From contig CAZQHE010000014.1 in NCBI GenBank assembly GCA_964593155.1, positions 1 to 44,665 on the forward strand: DNA of 44,665 nucleotides, written 5' to 3'. The notes below the pieces were generated by a model. It had not been told where the DNA came from. It did not search any database and was given only the letters and a program-made list of their open reading frames with translations. Numbering within the stretch: position 1 is the stretch's first letter; each line of letters opens with the position of its first letter. Both the position numbers and the translations under genes were made by a program. Positions 1 through 11,890 of this stretch are shown piece after piece. Origin of the DNA: JAJRXK01 sp964593155 (GTDB taxonomy: Bacteria > Krumholzibacteriota > Krumholzibacteriia > JAJRXK01).

Positions 1-173
1 TCCATAACTCGACGGGTCTGCTCCTCGATCCCCCCCTCCACCATCTTTCCCGTTGCCGGATCCAGGGGGATCTGGCCGGCGCTGAACAGCAGGTCGCCGC
101 TCAGCACGGCCTGGCTGTAGGGTCCGACGGCCGCGGGCGCGGCGTCGGTGTGGATCACCTTGCGTTCGGTCAC
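1..173 (-). CDS. ridA: RidA/YjgF-family enamine/imine deaminase, truncated by window edge
   Basis: Reading the minus strand from a GTG at 171-173 gives a protein beginning VTERKVIHTDAAPAAVGPYS and continuing through SAGQIPLDP, which is the N-terminal signature of the RidA (YjgF/YER057c/UK114) family. These proteins hydrolyse reactive enamine/imine intermediates released by PLP enzymes in the cytoplasm. About 57 residues are visible; the C-terminal half, including the family's substrate-binding Arg region, lies beyond position 1. GGGAGGAG sits just upstream of the GTG and supports this start. The same frame is open further upstream through a 12-bp repeat, so an N-terminal extension cannot be excluded. 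It follows glmS on the same strand and is probably the last gene of the glmM-glmS operon. Confidence 0.8.
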   Translation of the reverse strand, partial: MTERKVIHTDAAPAAVGPYSQAVLSGDLLFSAGQIPLDPATGKMVEGGIEEQTRRVM

Positions 174-249
174 GTCGAACTCCTCCCAGGCGTCGACCAG
201 GACCTCGATCAACGCCTCGATCCATACGTCGGTCAACACCTCGCCCAAC

Positions 250-297
250 GCGTCGTTCGGCGCGGCATTCGGCGCGTCGTTCGGCGCGTCGTTCGGA
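250..297. repeat. Four 12-bp tandem repeat units between ridA and glmS
   Basis: Four consecutive 12-bp units (GCGTCGTTCGGC with 1-2 substitutions) fill most of the 127-nt gap between the glmS stop and the ridA start. The unit length is a multiple of three, so a reading frame could pass through it; on the minus strand it would encode an APND-type repeat if ridA started upstream. Confidence 0.8.
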
Positions 298-300
298 GCA

Positions 301-2127
<1,827 letters not shown>

Positions 2128-2190
2128 GTTCCGTCTCGATTCCTCTCCGGCGGTTCGGGTCGCCGATGGAGTCGTGGATCGCAGGGGCCG

Positions 2191-3537
2191 TCAGCGTCCG
2201 AGCTCGCCGCGCACGGTGTCGACCACGGTGCGAGCTTCGTCCACGGACGGCGCCTCGGCGATGATGCGGAGCACCGGCTCGGTGTTCGAGCGACGGAGGT
2301 GCACCCATCGATCCTCCAGAGCGTAACGGATCCCGTCGCTCTCGTCCCAGTGCCCGTTCGGGCCCAGGGTCCCGGCGGCTCGCCGCCATTCCTCGGGATG
2401 GTCGATGGTTTCGTCCAGAGTCAGCTTGTCCTTGACCATCGATGCGGCCGGAAGGACCTCGAGGCAGGCGCCCAGCGATCCCCGGGCCGCGACCGCGGCC
2501 AGCACCAGGGCCGCGCCGAGCACAGCATCGCGCCCAGCGTGCAGGGCCGGAAGGATCACCCCGCCGTTGCCCTCGCCCCCGATCCGGGCGCCGACCTCGA
2601 GCATCCGGGCCACCACGTTGGCCTCTCCCACCGGCGCGCGGTGGATCGGCACACCGTGCCGCTTCGCGACCGCGTCGAGCGCGAGCGTCGTGCTCAGGTT
2701 CACGACCACCGGACCCGGACTCTGCGCCAGCACGTGGTCGGCGGCCACCGCCAGGGTCAGTTCCTCGCTGAGCAGCACGCCCCCGCGATCGACCAGCGCG
2801 AGCCGGTCGACGTCCGGATCCACCGCCAGTCCGAGATCGGCGCCGCTCTCGCGGACCCGGTCGGCGAGTTCGCCCAGATGATCGGCCCGCGGTTCAGGAT
2901 CACGCGGAAACATTCCGGTGCATCCGCAGTACAGGCACTCGTAAGCGACCCCGAGCCGATCGAGCAGGGCGGGAAGGATCTCGCCCCCTGCACCCTCGAC
3001 GGCGTCGACCACGACACGCAGACCGCGGCTGCGGATCGTGTCGACGTCGATCAGGTCCGACGCCACGATCGCGTCGAGGTGCAGGTCCTGTCCGTCGTCG
3101 CGCGTGCGTACGCGCCCGGTGTCGACCGCGCGCACGTGGCGCCGCGACACCGCGCGCTCGCGTTCGATCACCGCATCGACCTCGGCCGCGGTCAGGAACA
3201 GCCCGTCGCCGCGCAGCAGCTTCAGCGCGTTCCACTCGACCGGGTTGTGGCTCGCGGTGACGATGACGCCGCCGACCGCGTCGGACTCCTGCACCACCAT
3301 CTCGGTGCTCGGCGTGGTGAGCATGCCCGCGTCGATCACGTCGTGTCCGGTCGACGTGAGACCCGCGGTGACCGCCGCGACCACCATCGGCCCCGATGGA
3401 CGCGAATCGCGCGCGACCACCACCGGCCCGTCGGGCAACCACTCGCCGAAGGCCGCGGCCCATCGGACCAGGGATTCGGCGTCGAGACTCTCGCCGACGA
3501 CGCCGCGAACGCCGGACACACTGACCTTGAGCGTCAT
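2191..3537 (-). CDS. glmM: Phosphoglucosamine mutase (alpha-phosphohexomutase family)
   Basis: 448 residues. Alpha-D-phosphohexomutase family, here probably converting glucosamine-6-phosphate to glucosamine-1-phosphate, since the gene sits directly upstream of glmS. Visible motifs in order: GVRG near residue 9, the catalytic phosphoserine loop TASHNP (Ser96), the metal-binding loop DPDVDR (Asp240/242/244), EGNGG in the sugar-binding domain, and RRSNTEP in the C-terminal phosphate-binding domain. Phosphomannomutase or phosphoglucomutase activity is possible for this family, and only the context with glmS favours GlmM. The upstream region has a sigma70-like promoter about 150 nt away and a 12-bp repeat block in the leader. 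Confidence 0.88.
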   Translation of the reverse strand: MTLKVSVSGVRGVVGESLDAESLVRWAAAFGEWLPDGPVVVARDSRPSGPMVVAAVTAGLTSTGHDVIDAGMLTTPSTEMVVQESDAVGGVIVTASHNPVEWNALKLLRGDGLFLTAAEVDAVIERERAVSRRHVRAVDTGRVRTRDDGQDLHLDAIVASDLIDVDTIRSRGLRVVVDAVEGAGGEILPALLDRLGVAYECLYCGCTGMFPRDPEPRADHLGELADRVRESGADLGLAVDPDVDRLALVDRGGVLLSEELTLAVAADHVLAQSPGPVVVNLSTTLALDAVAKRHGVPIHRAPVGEANVVARMLEVGARIGGEGNGGVILPALHAGRDAVLGAALVLAAVAARGSLGACLEVLPAASMVKDKLTLDETIDHPEEWRRAAGTLGPNGHWDESDGIRYALEDRWVHLRRSNTEPVLRIIAEAPSVDEARTVVDTVRGELGR

Positions 3538-3580
3538 GGTTCGGGAGGCCTTTCGTTTCGCTGGAGACCGGATGACCCGT

Positions 3581-3642
3581 CGCGATCGTCGTCGAGGTCA
3601 TTCGTCGCAATCGTCGTCGCGATCGTCGTCGCGATCCACGTT
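3581..3642. repeat. 12-bp repeat block in the glmM leader
   Basis: Units of the form CGCGATCGTCGT occur once at 3581-3592 and three times in tandem (with changes) at 3607-3642. They lie between the predicted promoter and the glmM start, so would be in the 5' leader of the transcript. No function can be read from the sequence. Confidence 0.65.
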
Positions 3643-3683
3643 GCACCACGTCACCCGCGGAACCCGCTCGCGAGCAGGCGCGC

Positions 3684-3713
3684 ACACTAAGAAGAGCGCG
3701 ATCGGACTGTCAA
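3684..3713 (-). promoter_or_regulatory. Sigma70-type promoter for glmM-glmS-ridA
   Basis: On the minus strand a perfect -35 TTGACA (3708-3713) is followed after 18 nt by TAGTGT (3684-3689). It points toward glmM and would give a leader of about 140 nt. The -10 match is only 3 of 6. Confidence 0.5.
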
Positions 3714-3763
3714 CGAGGACACCGCACCACGGCGGGCGACCGGTGCGGGTGCGAAACGACCTG

Positions 3764-3805
3764 GAGAGAAAAAGGAAAGGGGCCCAGGCTGCGAGGCCCC
3801 TTTCC
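3764..3805 (-). terminator. Intrinsic terminator of tRNA-Thr
   Basis: An 11-bp stem (GGAAAGGGGCC at 3774-3784 paired with 3795-3805) is followed on the minus strand by TTTTTCTCTC. It lies about 50 nt past the tRNA-Thr 3' end and separates that transcript from the glmM promoter. Confidence 0.85.
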
Positions 3806-3855
3806 AGCGACTGCATCCTGCGTCACGCAGTGATCACTCGGATCCAGCAAATTGC

Positions 3856-3931
3856 TGGAGCTGGTGTGGGGACTCGAACCCCAGACCTGCTCATTACGAG
3901 TGAGCTGCTCTACCAGCTGAGCTACACCAGC
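3856..3931 (-). tRNA. tRNA-Thr (anticodon CGT), CCA encoded
   Basis: A 76-nt cloverleaf on the minus strand: acceptor GCTGGTG pairs with CACCAGC, the D arm contains AGCTCAGCTGGTAGAGC, the anticodon loop is CTCGTAA (anticodon CGT, threonine), and the T arm has GGTTCGAGTCC. The terminal CCA is encoded at 3856-3858. It reads ACG codons, common in a G+C-rich genome, and is a single-gene unit with its own promoter and terminator. Confidence 0.97.
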
Positions 3932-3990
3932 CACCTTGCGACGCCTGGAAGACGGAAGCCGGTGCGCGAAGCACCGTCGTCGCCGGAGGG

Positions 3991-4018
3991 AGTCTAGCCC
4001 AACCCGGGTGGGTGTCAA
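3991..4018 (-). promoter_or_regulatory. Strong sigma70 promoter of tRNA-Thr
   Basis: Minus strand: TTGACA (4013-4018), 16-nt spacer, TAGACT (3991-3996), about 60 nt upstream of the tRNA 5' end. A perfect -35 is expected for a stable-RNA promoter. Confidence 0.7.
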
Positions 4019-4060
4019 GATGGCCGACTCGCGAAAGCTCTGGACAACTGAAATCGGCCC

Positions 4061-4089
4061 TTGAGGGCGTTTTGGTTCGCTTCTACAAT
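4061..4089 (+). promoter_or_regulatory. Sigma70 promoter of the MarR-family gene
   Basis: TTGAGG (4061-4066), 17-nt spacer, TACAAT (4084-4089), 33 nt upstream of the ATG at 4123. The short leader leaves room for autoregulation, which is common for MarR proteins, but no clear inverted-repeat operator is seen. Confidence 0.65.
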
Positions 4090-4122
4090 CCTTCTGATTC
4101 AAAAAAGAAGGGATCTGGAAAG

Positions 4123-4575
4123 ATGTCGGCGAACTCTCGCCTCCTCAACGCCTTGAAGCTCTGGACCCAGCTCCACCGCCTGGCCCGCGAGGTCTCGGCG
4201 GCGGAGCGCGAACTGGCCTCTCCGCTGGGCCTGAGCCTCGTCCAGGGCCAGGCCCTGCTCGCCCTGGCCGACGGTGGGGCCCTGACCATGCAGGAATTCG
4301 CCGATCGGCTGTGCATCGCCCCCAGCACGGCCACCCGGCTCGCCGATCAGCTCGAGCAGAAGGGCTGGGCCGCCCGCCGAGCCGACGCCGGCGACCGCCG
4401 CCGGACCGAGCTCACCCTGGCCCCGGCCGGCGAGGAGATCGTCGACGGCCTGGTCGACCGGGGCGTGGCACGGACCCTGGGACTGCTGCGCAGCCTCCCC
4501 GACCCCGACACCACGGCGCACGAGCTGGAGATCCTGGCCGGTCGCCTGCGGGAGCTGCGTGGGCGGGGTGGGTGA
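4123..4575 (+). CDS. MarR-family winged-helix transcriptional regulator
   Basis: 150 residues, normal for the MarR family. The winged-helix core runs from about residue 35 to 105: a recognition-helix segment around MQEFADRLCIAPSTATRLAD, then the wing with ADAGDRRRTELTLAPAGEE, which is the family DxRxxxLxLTxxG signature. The flanking helices that form the dimer interface are at both ends. The start was placed at ATG 4123 because a GAAGGGA-type ribosome site precedes it and a good promoter ends at 4089; upstream codons in the same frame fall inside that promoter. It stands alone between two tRNA genes on the opposite strand, so its target and ligand cannot be inferred. Confidence 0.9.
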   Translation: MSANSRLLNALKLWTQLHRLAREVSAAERELASPLGLSLVQGQALLALADGGALTMQEFADRLCIAPSTATRLADQLEQKGWAARRADAGDRRRTELTLAPAGEEIVDGLVDRGVARTLGLLRSLPDPDTTAHELEILAGRLRELRGRGG

Positions 4576-4705
4576 GGCGCGACGGCGCGGGGAGCGAACC
4601 GGAGCGGGGAGCGACCCGGCACGGGGGAGCGCGCCGGGCGCGGGGGCGGCATCCGCGACGAAGGAGACGCGCGACGCCGCGACGAGAGCGATCGACATCG
4701 AAACG

Positions 4706-4730
4706 AAAAACGCGCGGCCTCGGCCGCGCG
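4706..4730 (-). terminator. Intrinsic terminator of tRNA-Phe
   Basis: Perfect 9-bp stem CGCGCGGCC / GGCCGCGCG (4711-4719 and 4722-4730) with a 2-nt centre, followed on the minus strand by TTTTTCGTTTCG. About 20 nt past the tRNA-Phe 3' end. The rest of 4576-4747 shows no gene. Confidence 0.8.
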
Positions 4731-4747
4731 AATCCCGGAATGCGAAG

Positions 4748-4823
4748 TGGTGGTTCGGGACGGAGTCGAACCGCCGACACACGGATTTTCAATCCGTTGC
4801 TCTACCAACTGAGCTACCGAACC
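4748..4823 (-). tRNA. tRNA-Phe (anticodon GAA), CCA encoded
   Basis: A 76-nt cloverleaf: acceptor GGTTCGG/CCGAACC, D arm AGCTCAGTTGGTAGAGC, anticodon stem-loop ACGGA-TTGAAAA-TCCGT (anticodon GAA, phenylalanine), T arm GGTTCGACTCC, discriminator A and encoded CCA at 4748-4750. It has its own promoter and terminator. Confidence 0.97.
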
Positions 4824-4864
4824 ACCCGATCGTCGCTCACCGCAGCGAACGGCGACAGCGGTCG

Positions 4865-4893
4865 AATATGGCGCCCTGACCCCCGATTGTCAA
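4865..4893 (-). promoter_or_regulatory. Sigma70 promoter of tRNA-Phe
   Basis: Minus strand: TTGACA (4888-4893), 17-nt spacer, CATATT (4865-4870), about 40 nt upstream of the tRNA. It lies in the 88-nt gap between the galE stop and the tRNA. Confidence 0.65.
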
Positions 4894-4911
4894 GGTGACC
4901 ACCCGCAGGCC

Positions 4912-5916
4912 CTAGCCTTCGGCGTAGCCCTGCGGATGCTCACGATGCCACGCGAAGGCATCGGAGAGAATGCGCTCGATCCCGCTGCACTCCGGCTGCC
5001 ACCCCAGCCGCTCCCGCGCGCGTGCGTTGCTCGCCACCAGGCGCGGTGGATCGCCCTCGCGGCGCGGCCCCACCCGCACGGGGATCTCTCGTCCCGTGAC
5101 GGCACCCGCGGCGGCCAGGACCTCCCGCACGCTCGCCCCGTGACCGGTCCCGAGATTGATCGCCTCGAAGCCCGGCGTGCCCGTGCCCCCGGCCGCACCC
5201 GCCCCGCCCAACGCCTCCAGTGCCAACGCATGCGCCGCGGCCAGGTCCCGCACGTGCACGTAGTCCCGCACCGGTGTCCCATCGGGCGTCGGGTGGTCGT
5301 CGCCGTGCACCCGGAAGTCCTGCAACTCTCCCAGCAGCATCTGGCACAAGCGCGGGATCAGGTGCGTCTCGGGCTCGTGGTCCTCGCCCCGCGGCCCGTC
5401 GGCGCCGCAGGCGTTGAAGTAGCGGAGCGCGATGGCGGCCAGCCCGTTCGCGCGGGCCTCCTCGGCCAGCACGCGCTCGATCATGACCTTCGAGTGGCCG
5501 TAGGGATTCACCGGCCGCAGCGGCGTGTCCTCGGTGATCACCGGAACGTCGGGCTCGCCGTAGACCGCCGCCGTGCTGCTGAACACCAGGCGCTTCACGC
5601 CCACGCGGTCCATGCCGTCGAGCAGGGCCAGTGCCGCGCCGACGTTCTCACGGAAGTAGCGACGGGGCTCCTGCATCGACTCGCCCACCAGGCTCAGGCT
5701 GGCGAAGTGGACGACGGCATCGACGCCTTCGAGCGCCGCGGCGAGCACGTCGGGATCCTGCACGCGTCCCTCGACGAACTCGGCACCGTCGGGAATCGCG
5801 GCGCGGTGGCCGGTGCTCAGATCGTCGAGCACGACCACGCCGTGACCGCGCTCGAGCAGGTGCGCCGTCGTGACCGAACCGATGTAGCCAGCGCCTCCGG
5901 TGACCAGGACCTTCAC
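4912..5916 (-). CDS. galE: UDP-glucose 4-epimerase (extended SDR family)
   Basis: 334 residues. Interconverts UDP-glucose and UDP-galactose in the cytoplasm, supplying galactose for surface polysaccharides. The Rossmann NAD-binding motif GGAGYIG is at residues 7-13; the catalytic triad region shows SSTAAVYG (Ser/Thr) and YGHSK (Tyr, Lys), followed by ALRYFNACGA, all typical of GalE. The start is a GTG that overlaps the uvrA stop as GTGA, so translation is probably coupled to uvrA. Pairing with uvrA is not a known functional link. 4-epimerases of UDP-GlcNAc are close relatives and cannot be excluded from sequence alone. Confidence 0.93.
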   Translation of the reverse strand: MKVLVTGGAGYIGSVTTAHLLERGHGVVVLDDLSTGHRAAIPDGAEFVEGRVQDPDVLAAALEGVDAVVHFASLSLVGESMQEPRRYFRENVGAALALLDGMDRVGVKRLVFSSTAAVYGEPDVPVITEDTPLRPVNPYGHSKVMIERVLAEEARANGLAAIALRYFNACGADGPRGEDHEPETHLIPRLCQMLLGELQDFRVHGDDHPTPDGTPVRDYVHVRDLAAAHALALEALGGAGAAGGTGTPGFEAINLGTGHGASVREVLAAAGAVTGREIPVRVGPRREGDPPRLVASNARARERLGWQPECSGIERILSDAFAWHREHPQGYAEG

Positions 5917-8753
5917 GAGCGCATCCCCTCCGAACGCGAGCGCGGGAGCACGTCCCGCAGGTACTGTCCGGTGACCGACGCGTCGACGGCGGCCACCTCC
6001 TCCGGCGTGCCCTCGGCCATGATCGCCCCGCCCTCGGGACCACCGCCTGGGCCCAGATCGACGACCCAGTCGGCGTTCTTGATCACGTCGAGGTTGTGCT
6101 CGATCACGAGCACGGTGTGGCCCTCCTCGACCAGGTCGGCGAGCACCTTCAACAGCTTGCGGATGTCCTCCGCGTGCAGGCCGGTGGTCGGCTCGTCGAG
6201 CAGGTACAGCCGGTGTCCCTTGCGCCCACCCATGAGTTCACGCGCCACCTTGATCCTCTGGCTCTCGCCCCCGCTCAGCGTCGAGGCCGGCTGGCCGAGC
6301 TTCAGGTAGCCCAGCCCCACGCGCTGCAGCAGCCACAACTTGCTGCCGATCGTCGGGCTGTCGGCGAAGAACTGGATCGCCTCGTCCACGCTCAGGTCGA
6401 GGATCTCGGCCACGTTGCGACCGCGGTACCTCACCTCGAGCGTGCTCGGCTCGAAGCGCCGACCGTGGCAGTCCTCGCACTGCACGGTGAGGTCGGCCAT
6501 GAAGTGCATCTCGACCGTGACCTCACCCATCCCCTGACACGTCGGACACCGCCCACCGGGAACGTTGAAGCTGAAGCGGCTGGCCGTCCACCCTCGCTTG
6601 GCCGCGTCCTGGGTCGCGGCGAGCAGTGCCCGGATCTCGCCCATGACCTGCATGTACGTGGCCGGGTTGCTGCGCGCACTGCGGCCGATCGGGCTCTGGT
6701 CGACCATCATGGTCTCGGTCACGTTCTCCGCGCCGTGCAGGGCGTCGTAGCCGAACAGGCGTCCCCGCCCGCCACTGATGTCGCCGTTCAGCGCGGGATA
6801 CAGCAGTTCGTTGACGAGCGTGCTCTTGCCCGATCCGCTCACGCCGGTCACGCACAGGAACAGACCCAGCGGGAAGTGGACGTCGACCTCGCGCAGGTTG
6901 TGCTTGCGCGCCTTCAACAAGCTGAGGCGTCGGCGACCGGGCGTGCGCCGCTTCGACACCGTGGGCACGTCGCGCTCGCCGACGAGGTAGCGGCAGGTCA
7001 GCGACTCCTCGGCGAAGGACTCGCCGTTCCGCGGCGGCGGAGCCGCGTGCAGCAGGTGCCCGCCCTGCGTTCCCGCCCCCGGTCCGAGGTCGACGAGGAA
7101 GTCGGCCGCCGCGACGATGTCGCGGTCGTGTTCGACGACCACCACCGTGTTCCCCAGATCCGCGAGCTCGCGCAGACTGCGCAGCAGGCGCTCCGTGTCG
7201 CGCGGGTGCAGACCGATGCTCGGTTCGTCGAGCACGTACAGGGTCTCGACCAGCCGTCCCCCGAGCGCGTTGCTCAGATGGATGCGCTGCATCTCGCCGC
7301 CACTCAGCGTGCGGCTCGCGCGATCGAGCGCGAGGTAGCCGAGACCGATCTCCACCAGGAAGCGCACGCGCACGCCCAGTTCGTTCAGCACGTCGCCGGC
7401 CATGCGCTGCTCGTGCTCGGTCAGCTCGAGGCCGCTCAGGTATTCGTGCAGGGCGACGAGGTTCATTCCGCCCAGTTCCGAGATCGAGCGGCCGGGTTCC
7501 GGACCGATGCGCACCGCGCGTGCCTCGCGGCGCAGCCGCGCGCCACCGCAGGAACGGCACGTCGACCGCCCCAGGTAGCGCCGCACGAAGAAGCGGTGCG
7601 ACTCCTTCTTCGGATGCTCGCGCAGATCGGTCAGCCACGGAAGGATGCCGACGTAGTCGCGTTCCTGCGCCTCGAGCACGGTCTTCTTCTGCCGTTCGGT
7701 GAGCTTGCGGAAGGGAGTGTCCACCGGAATGCGCTTGCGCTTGCAGAAGGCCAGCAGGCGCTTCATCTCTTCGCGCCACGCATCGCTCGACCACGGCTTG
7801 ATCGCCCCGGCGGCCAGGGTCTTGTCGAGGTCGGGCACGATGCGCCGGTCGTCGAACTCGAGGCGCTCGCCGAAGCCGTTGCACGCGTCGCACGCACCCT
7901 GCGGACTGTTGAAGCTGAACAGTTGCGGCGTGGGTCGCTCGTACACCGCGCCGGTGGTCGGGCACTGGTAGCGGTCGGACAGGTCGAAGCGTTCGCCGGA
8001 ATCCAGCGCCACCACCGCCGCATCGCCCTCGCCCGCCTGCAGGGCACCCTCCACCGCCTCGGCCAGACGCAGGCGCGCGTCCTCGCGCAGGCGGATGCGA
8101 TCGGCGATCACCTCGATACGGTCGCCGGGCTTCGGCGGCTTCTCCCAGGCCTCCTCGAGCGAACGCACCTCGCCGTCGTGCCAGGCGCGCAGGTAGCCCT
8201 GGGCCACCAGCCGCTCGGCCAGGTCCTCGAAGGTCAGGGTGTCGGTCGGCGTGGAAGGGAACACGACGAGCAGCCGCGTTCCCTCGCCGAAGGTCGAGAA
8301 GGCGCGGTCGACCACGCGGTCGGGGGTGTCGGGCTCGACGCGCTCGCCCGTCTCGAGGTCGTGCACCACGCCGATGCGCGCGAACAACAACCGCATGTAG
8401 TCGTAGACCTCGGTCGCCGTGCCCACCGTGCTGCGGCTGCTCTTGATCGCGTTGCGCTGGCGGATGGCGATGGCGGGCTGGATGCCGCGGATGTTGTCGA
8501 CGTCGGGACGCTCGAGGCGTTCGAGGAACTGTCGCGCGTAGGTCGACAGGCTCTCGACATAGGCGCGCTGGCCCTCGGCGTAGAGCGTGTCGAAGGCGAG
8601 CGACGACTTGCCCGAGCCCGACACGCCGCTCACCACGGTGAAGCGACCCTTCGGAACGTCGAGGTCCACGCCACGCAGGTTGTGTTGGCGGGCCCCACGG
8701 ATGGTGATAGCCTGCCCGCTCGTCCGCGCTGCTTCGTCCGGCGACGTCGTCAT
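5913..8753 (-). CDS. uvrA: Excinuclease ABC subunit A
   Basis: 946 residues, full length for UvrA. DNA-damage recognition ATPase of nucleotide excision repair, working with UvrB. Two ABC modules: the first Walker A GVSGSGKSS near residue 43, signature LSGGEMQRI and Walker B LDEPSIGLHP; the second Walker A GVSGSGKST, signature LSGGESQRI and LDEPTTGLH. Zinc-finger cysteines appear as CDACNG, CRSCGG, CPTCQG and CEDCHG. The ATG at 8751-8753 was chosen because homology starts at AITIRGARQHNLRG; the open frame extends about 97 codons upstream but crosses the promoter and the divergent mazG. No LexA-type operator is evident. galE follows with a 4-nt overlap. Confidence 0.97.
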   Translation of the reverse strand: MTTSPDEAARTSGQAITIRGARQHNLRGVDLDVPKGRFTVVSGVSGSGKSSLAFDTLYAEGQRAYVESLSTYARQFLERLERPDVDNIRGIQPAIAIRQRNAIKSSRSTVGTATEVYDYMRLLFARIGVVHDLETGERVEPDTPDRVVDRAFSTFGEGTRLLVVFPSTPTDTLTFEDLAERLVAQGYLRAWHDGEVRSLEEAWEKPPKPGDRIEVIADRIRLREDARLRLAEAVEGALQAGEGDAAVVALDSGERFDLSDRYQCPTTGAVYERPTPQLFSFNSPQGACDACNGFGERLEFDDRRIVPDLDKTLAAGAIKPWSSDAWREEMKRLLAFCKRKRIPVDTPFRKLTERQKKTVLEAQERDYVGILPWLTDLREHPKKESHRFFVRRYLGRSTCRSCGGARLRREARAVRIGPEPGRSISELGGMNLVALHEYLSGLELTEHEQRMAGDVLNELGVRVRFLVEIGLGYLALDRASRTLSGGEMQRIHLSNALGGRLVETLYVLDEPSIGLHPRDTERLLRSLRELADLGNTVVVVEHDRDIVAAADFLVDLGPGAGTQGGHLLHAAPPPRNGESFAEESLTCRYLVGERDVPTVSKRRTPGRRRLSLLKARKHNLREVDVHFPLGLFLCVTGVSGSGKSTLVNELLYPALNGDISGGRGRLFGYDALHGAENVTETMMVDQSPIGRSARSNPATYMQVMGEIRALLAATQDAAKRGWTASRFSFNVPGGRCPTCQGMGEVTVEMHFMADLTVQCEDCHGRRFEPSTLEVRYRGRNVAEILDLSVDEAIQFFADSPTIGSKLWLLQRVGLGYLKLGQPASTLSGGESQRIKVARELMGGRKGHRLYLLDEPTTGLHAEDIRKLLKVLADLVEEGHTVLVIEHNLDVIKNADWVVDLGPGGGPEGGAIMAEGTPEEVAAVDASVTGQYLRDVLPRSRSEGMRS

Positions 8754-8807
8754 CTTCCGCTCTCTGGGTGCGTGCACGCCCCGGACCCCGGCCCGAGGGG
8801 ATTGCCG

Positions 8808-8836
8808 AGAGTAGCCCCGCGCGTCGGGCAGGTCAA
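8808..8836 (-). promoter_or_regulatory. Sigma70 promoter of uvrA-galE
   Basis: Minus strand: TTGACC (8831-8836), 17-nt spacer, TACTCT (8808-8813), 55 nt upstream of the uvrA ATG in the divergent uvrA/mazG gap. Confidence 0.55.
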
Positions 8837-9692
8837 ACCGGCGCTTTCCGATCGCCTCCCGCACCGGAGCCGCCATGGACTTCCGGCACCTCGAACGGCT
8901 GCTCGACGTGCTGCGCCACCTGCGCGGTCCCGAGGGCTGCACCTGGGACCAGTCGCAGGACCTGGCCTCGGCCGCGCGCTTCCTCAGCGACGAGGTCTTC
9001 GAGTACCTCGACGCCGCCCGCGGCAACGATCCCGAGGCCGCCACCGCCGAGCTGGCCGACCTGTTCTACATGGTCGCCTACAACTGGTTGATCCTGAGCG
9101 AGACCACCGGCGTGGAGTTCGACGAACTGGCCCGGCGCGGCGCCGACAAGCTCGTCCGGCGCAAGCCCCACGTGTTCGACGAGGATCCCGAGACCCGTGC
9201 GCGCTGGGCCGGTCTGTCACACGAGGAGATCTGGCGGCGCACCAAGGCGGCCGAAGAGGGCGACGAGCAAGCCCCTCCCCCGTCCCTGCTGAAAGACCTG
9301 CACCCCTCGGTCTCGCCGCTGCGCCAGGCCCACCGCCACGGCAGCGACGCCGCCCGCGGCGGATTCGACTGGGACAGCCCCAACCCGGTGATCGCCAAGC
9401 TGCACGAGGAACTCGACGAACTGGCCGAGGCCCGCCGCGCCGAGGACACCGACGCGATCGAGGACGAGATGGGCGACCTGCTCTTCGCCGCCGTGCAGCT
9501 CGCCCGCAAGCTCGGCGTGGATCCCGACGCCGCCCTGCAGCGCACCAACGCCAAGTTCGCCCGCCGCTTCCGGGCGATCGAGGTCCGCCACGGCCACGAT
9601 CCCGAGCGCCTGCGCGCACTGGGGATCACCGGCCTGTGGCGCGCGTGGGCCGAGGCGAAGGCCGCCGAGCGCGATTCCCGCGCGGAAGAGGA

Positions 9693-11207
<1,515 letters not shown>

Positions 11208-11235
11208 GGGTGCGGTCCTCCCGGGGGCGAGACCG

Positions 11236-11874
11236 CTACTCGGGGCGATCTCCGTTCGTGTGTCCGTTCAGTTCCCCGTTCAGCTGGCCGTTCAGCTGGT
11301 CGTCGAGCTGGCCGCCCGGCTCCGTACGCCGGTAGGCGGAGAACTGGAACAGTGCGGCGTCGTCGCTGCCGCAGTTCACGAAGCGGTACGTCGTCCCGCC
11401 GCGCAAGTGGATGCTGTCGCCGGGGCCGAGTTCGTGCTCCTCGTCCTCGACCTCGAAGCACACGCTCCCGCGCTCGACGAGGTAGACGTCGTCGCTGTCG
11501 CCGCCCTTGGTCGGGCTGGCGGGCGCGTCGGCGCCGAGCTCGATCCGGAAGGCACTCAGCCGCGAGCCGGGAATCCGCGGGGTGAGTCCCGTCCAGCGCC
11601 CGGCGCCGCTCTCCTGGACGTGCCAGGTCCGCTCGTAGGGTCGCTGGTGGGCGACCTCCTCGAGCGGGTCGGTCTCGAGGAAGTACGCCAGATCACGCTC
11701 GAGAGCGACCGCGATCTTCTGCAGCGCACCGATCGTCGGCGAGGTCTTGCCCCGCTCGATCTCGGAGATGTGGGTGGCCGACACGCTCGCGCGGGCCTCC
11801 ATGGCCTTGAGGGTGAGCCCCTTGTCCTGACGGCAGGCCTTCAGTCGCGCACCGAGAGCTTCGTTGTCGATCAT
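11236..11874 (-). CDS. XRE-family regulator with C-terminal cupin domain (copy B)
   Basis: 212 residues. The N-terminal helix-turn-helix (about 8-65) includes VSATHISEIERGKTSPTIGA, and the C-terminal cupin_2 fold (about 105-190) includes DDVYLVERGSVCFEVEDEEH and GPGDSIHLRGG. Proteins of this type sense small metabolites with the cupin and control nearby genes. The HTH is nearly identical to that of the next upstream gene, so these are paralogues. The C-terminal tail is a degenerate 4-residue repeat (QLNG, ELNG, HTNG) encoded by 12-bp units. It starts 16 nt after its paralogue stops and is 28 nt upstream of the TSP3 protein, so the three probably form one operon. Confidence 0.9.
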   Translation of the reverse strand: MIDNEALGARLKACRQDKGLTLKAMEARASVSATHISEIERGKTSPTIGALQKIAVALERDLAYFLETDPLEEVAHQRPYERTWHVQESGAGRWTGLTPRIPGSRLSAFRIELGADAPASPTKGGDSDDVYLVERGSVCFEVEDEEHELGPGDSIHLRGGTTYRFVNCGSDDAALFQFSAYRRTEPGGQLDDQLNGQLNGELNGHTNGDRPE

Positions 11875-11890
11875 CGACGTCTCCTCGCGC

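Noticed and set aside
3581..3642. 12-bp repeat block considered as a CRISPR or short-array element
   Set aside because: Units are directly adjacent with no spacers and degenerate, and no cas genes are present.
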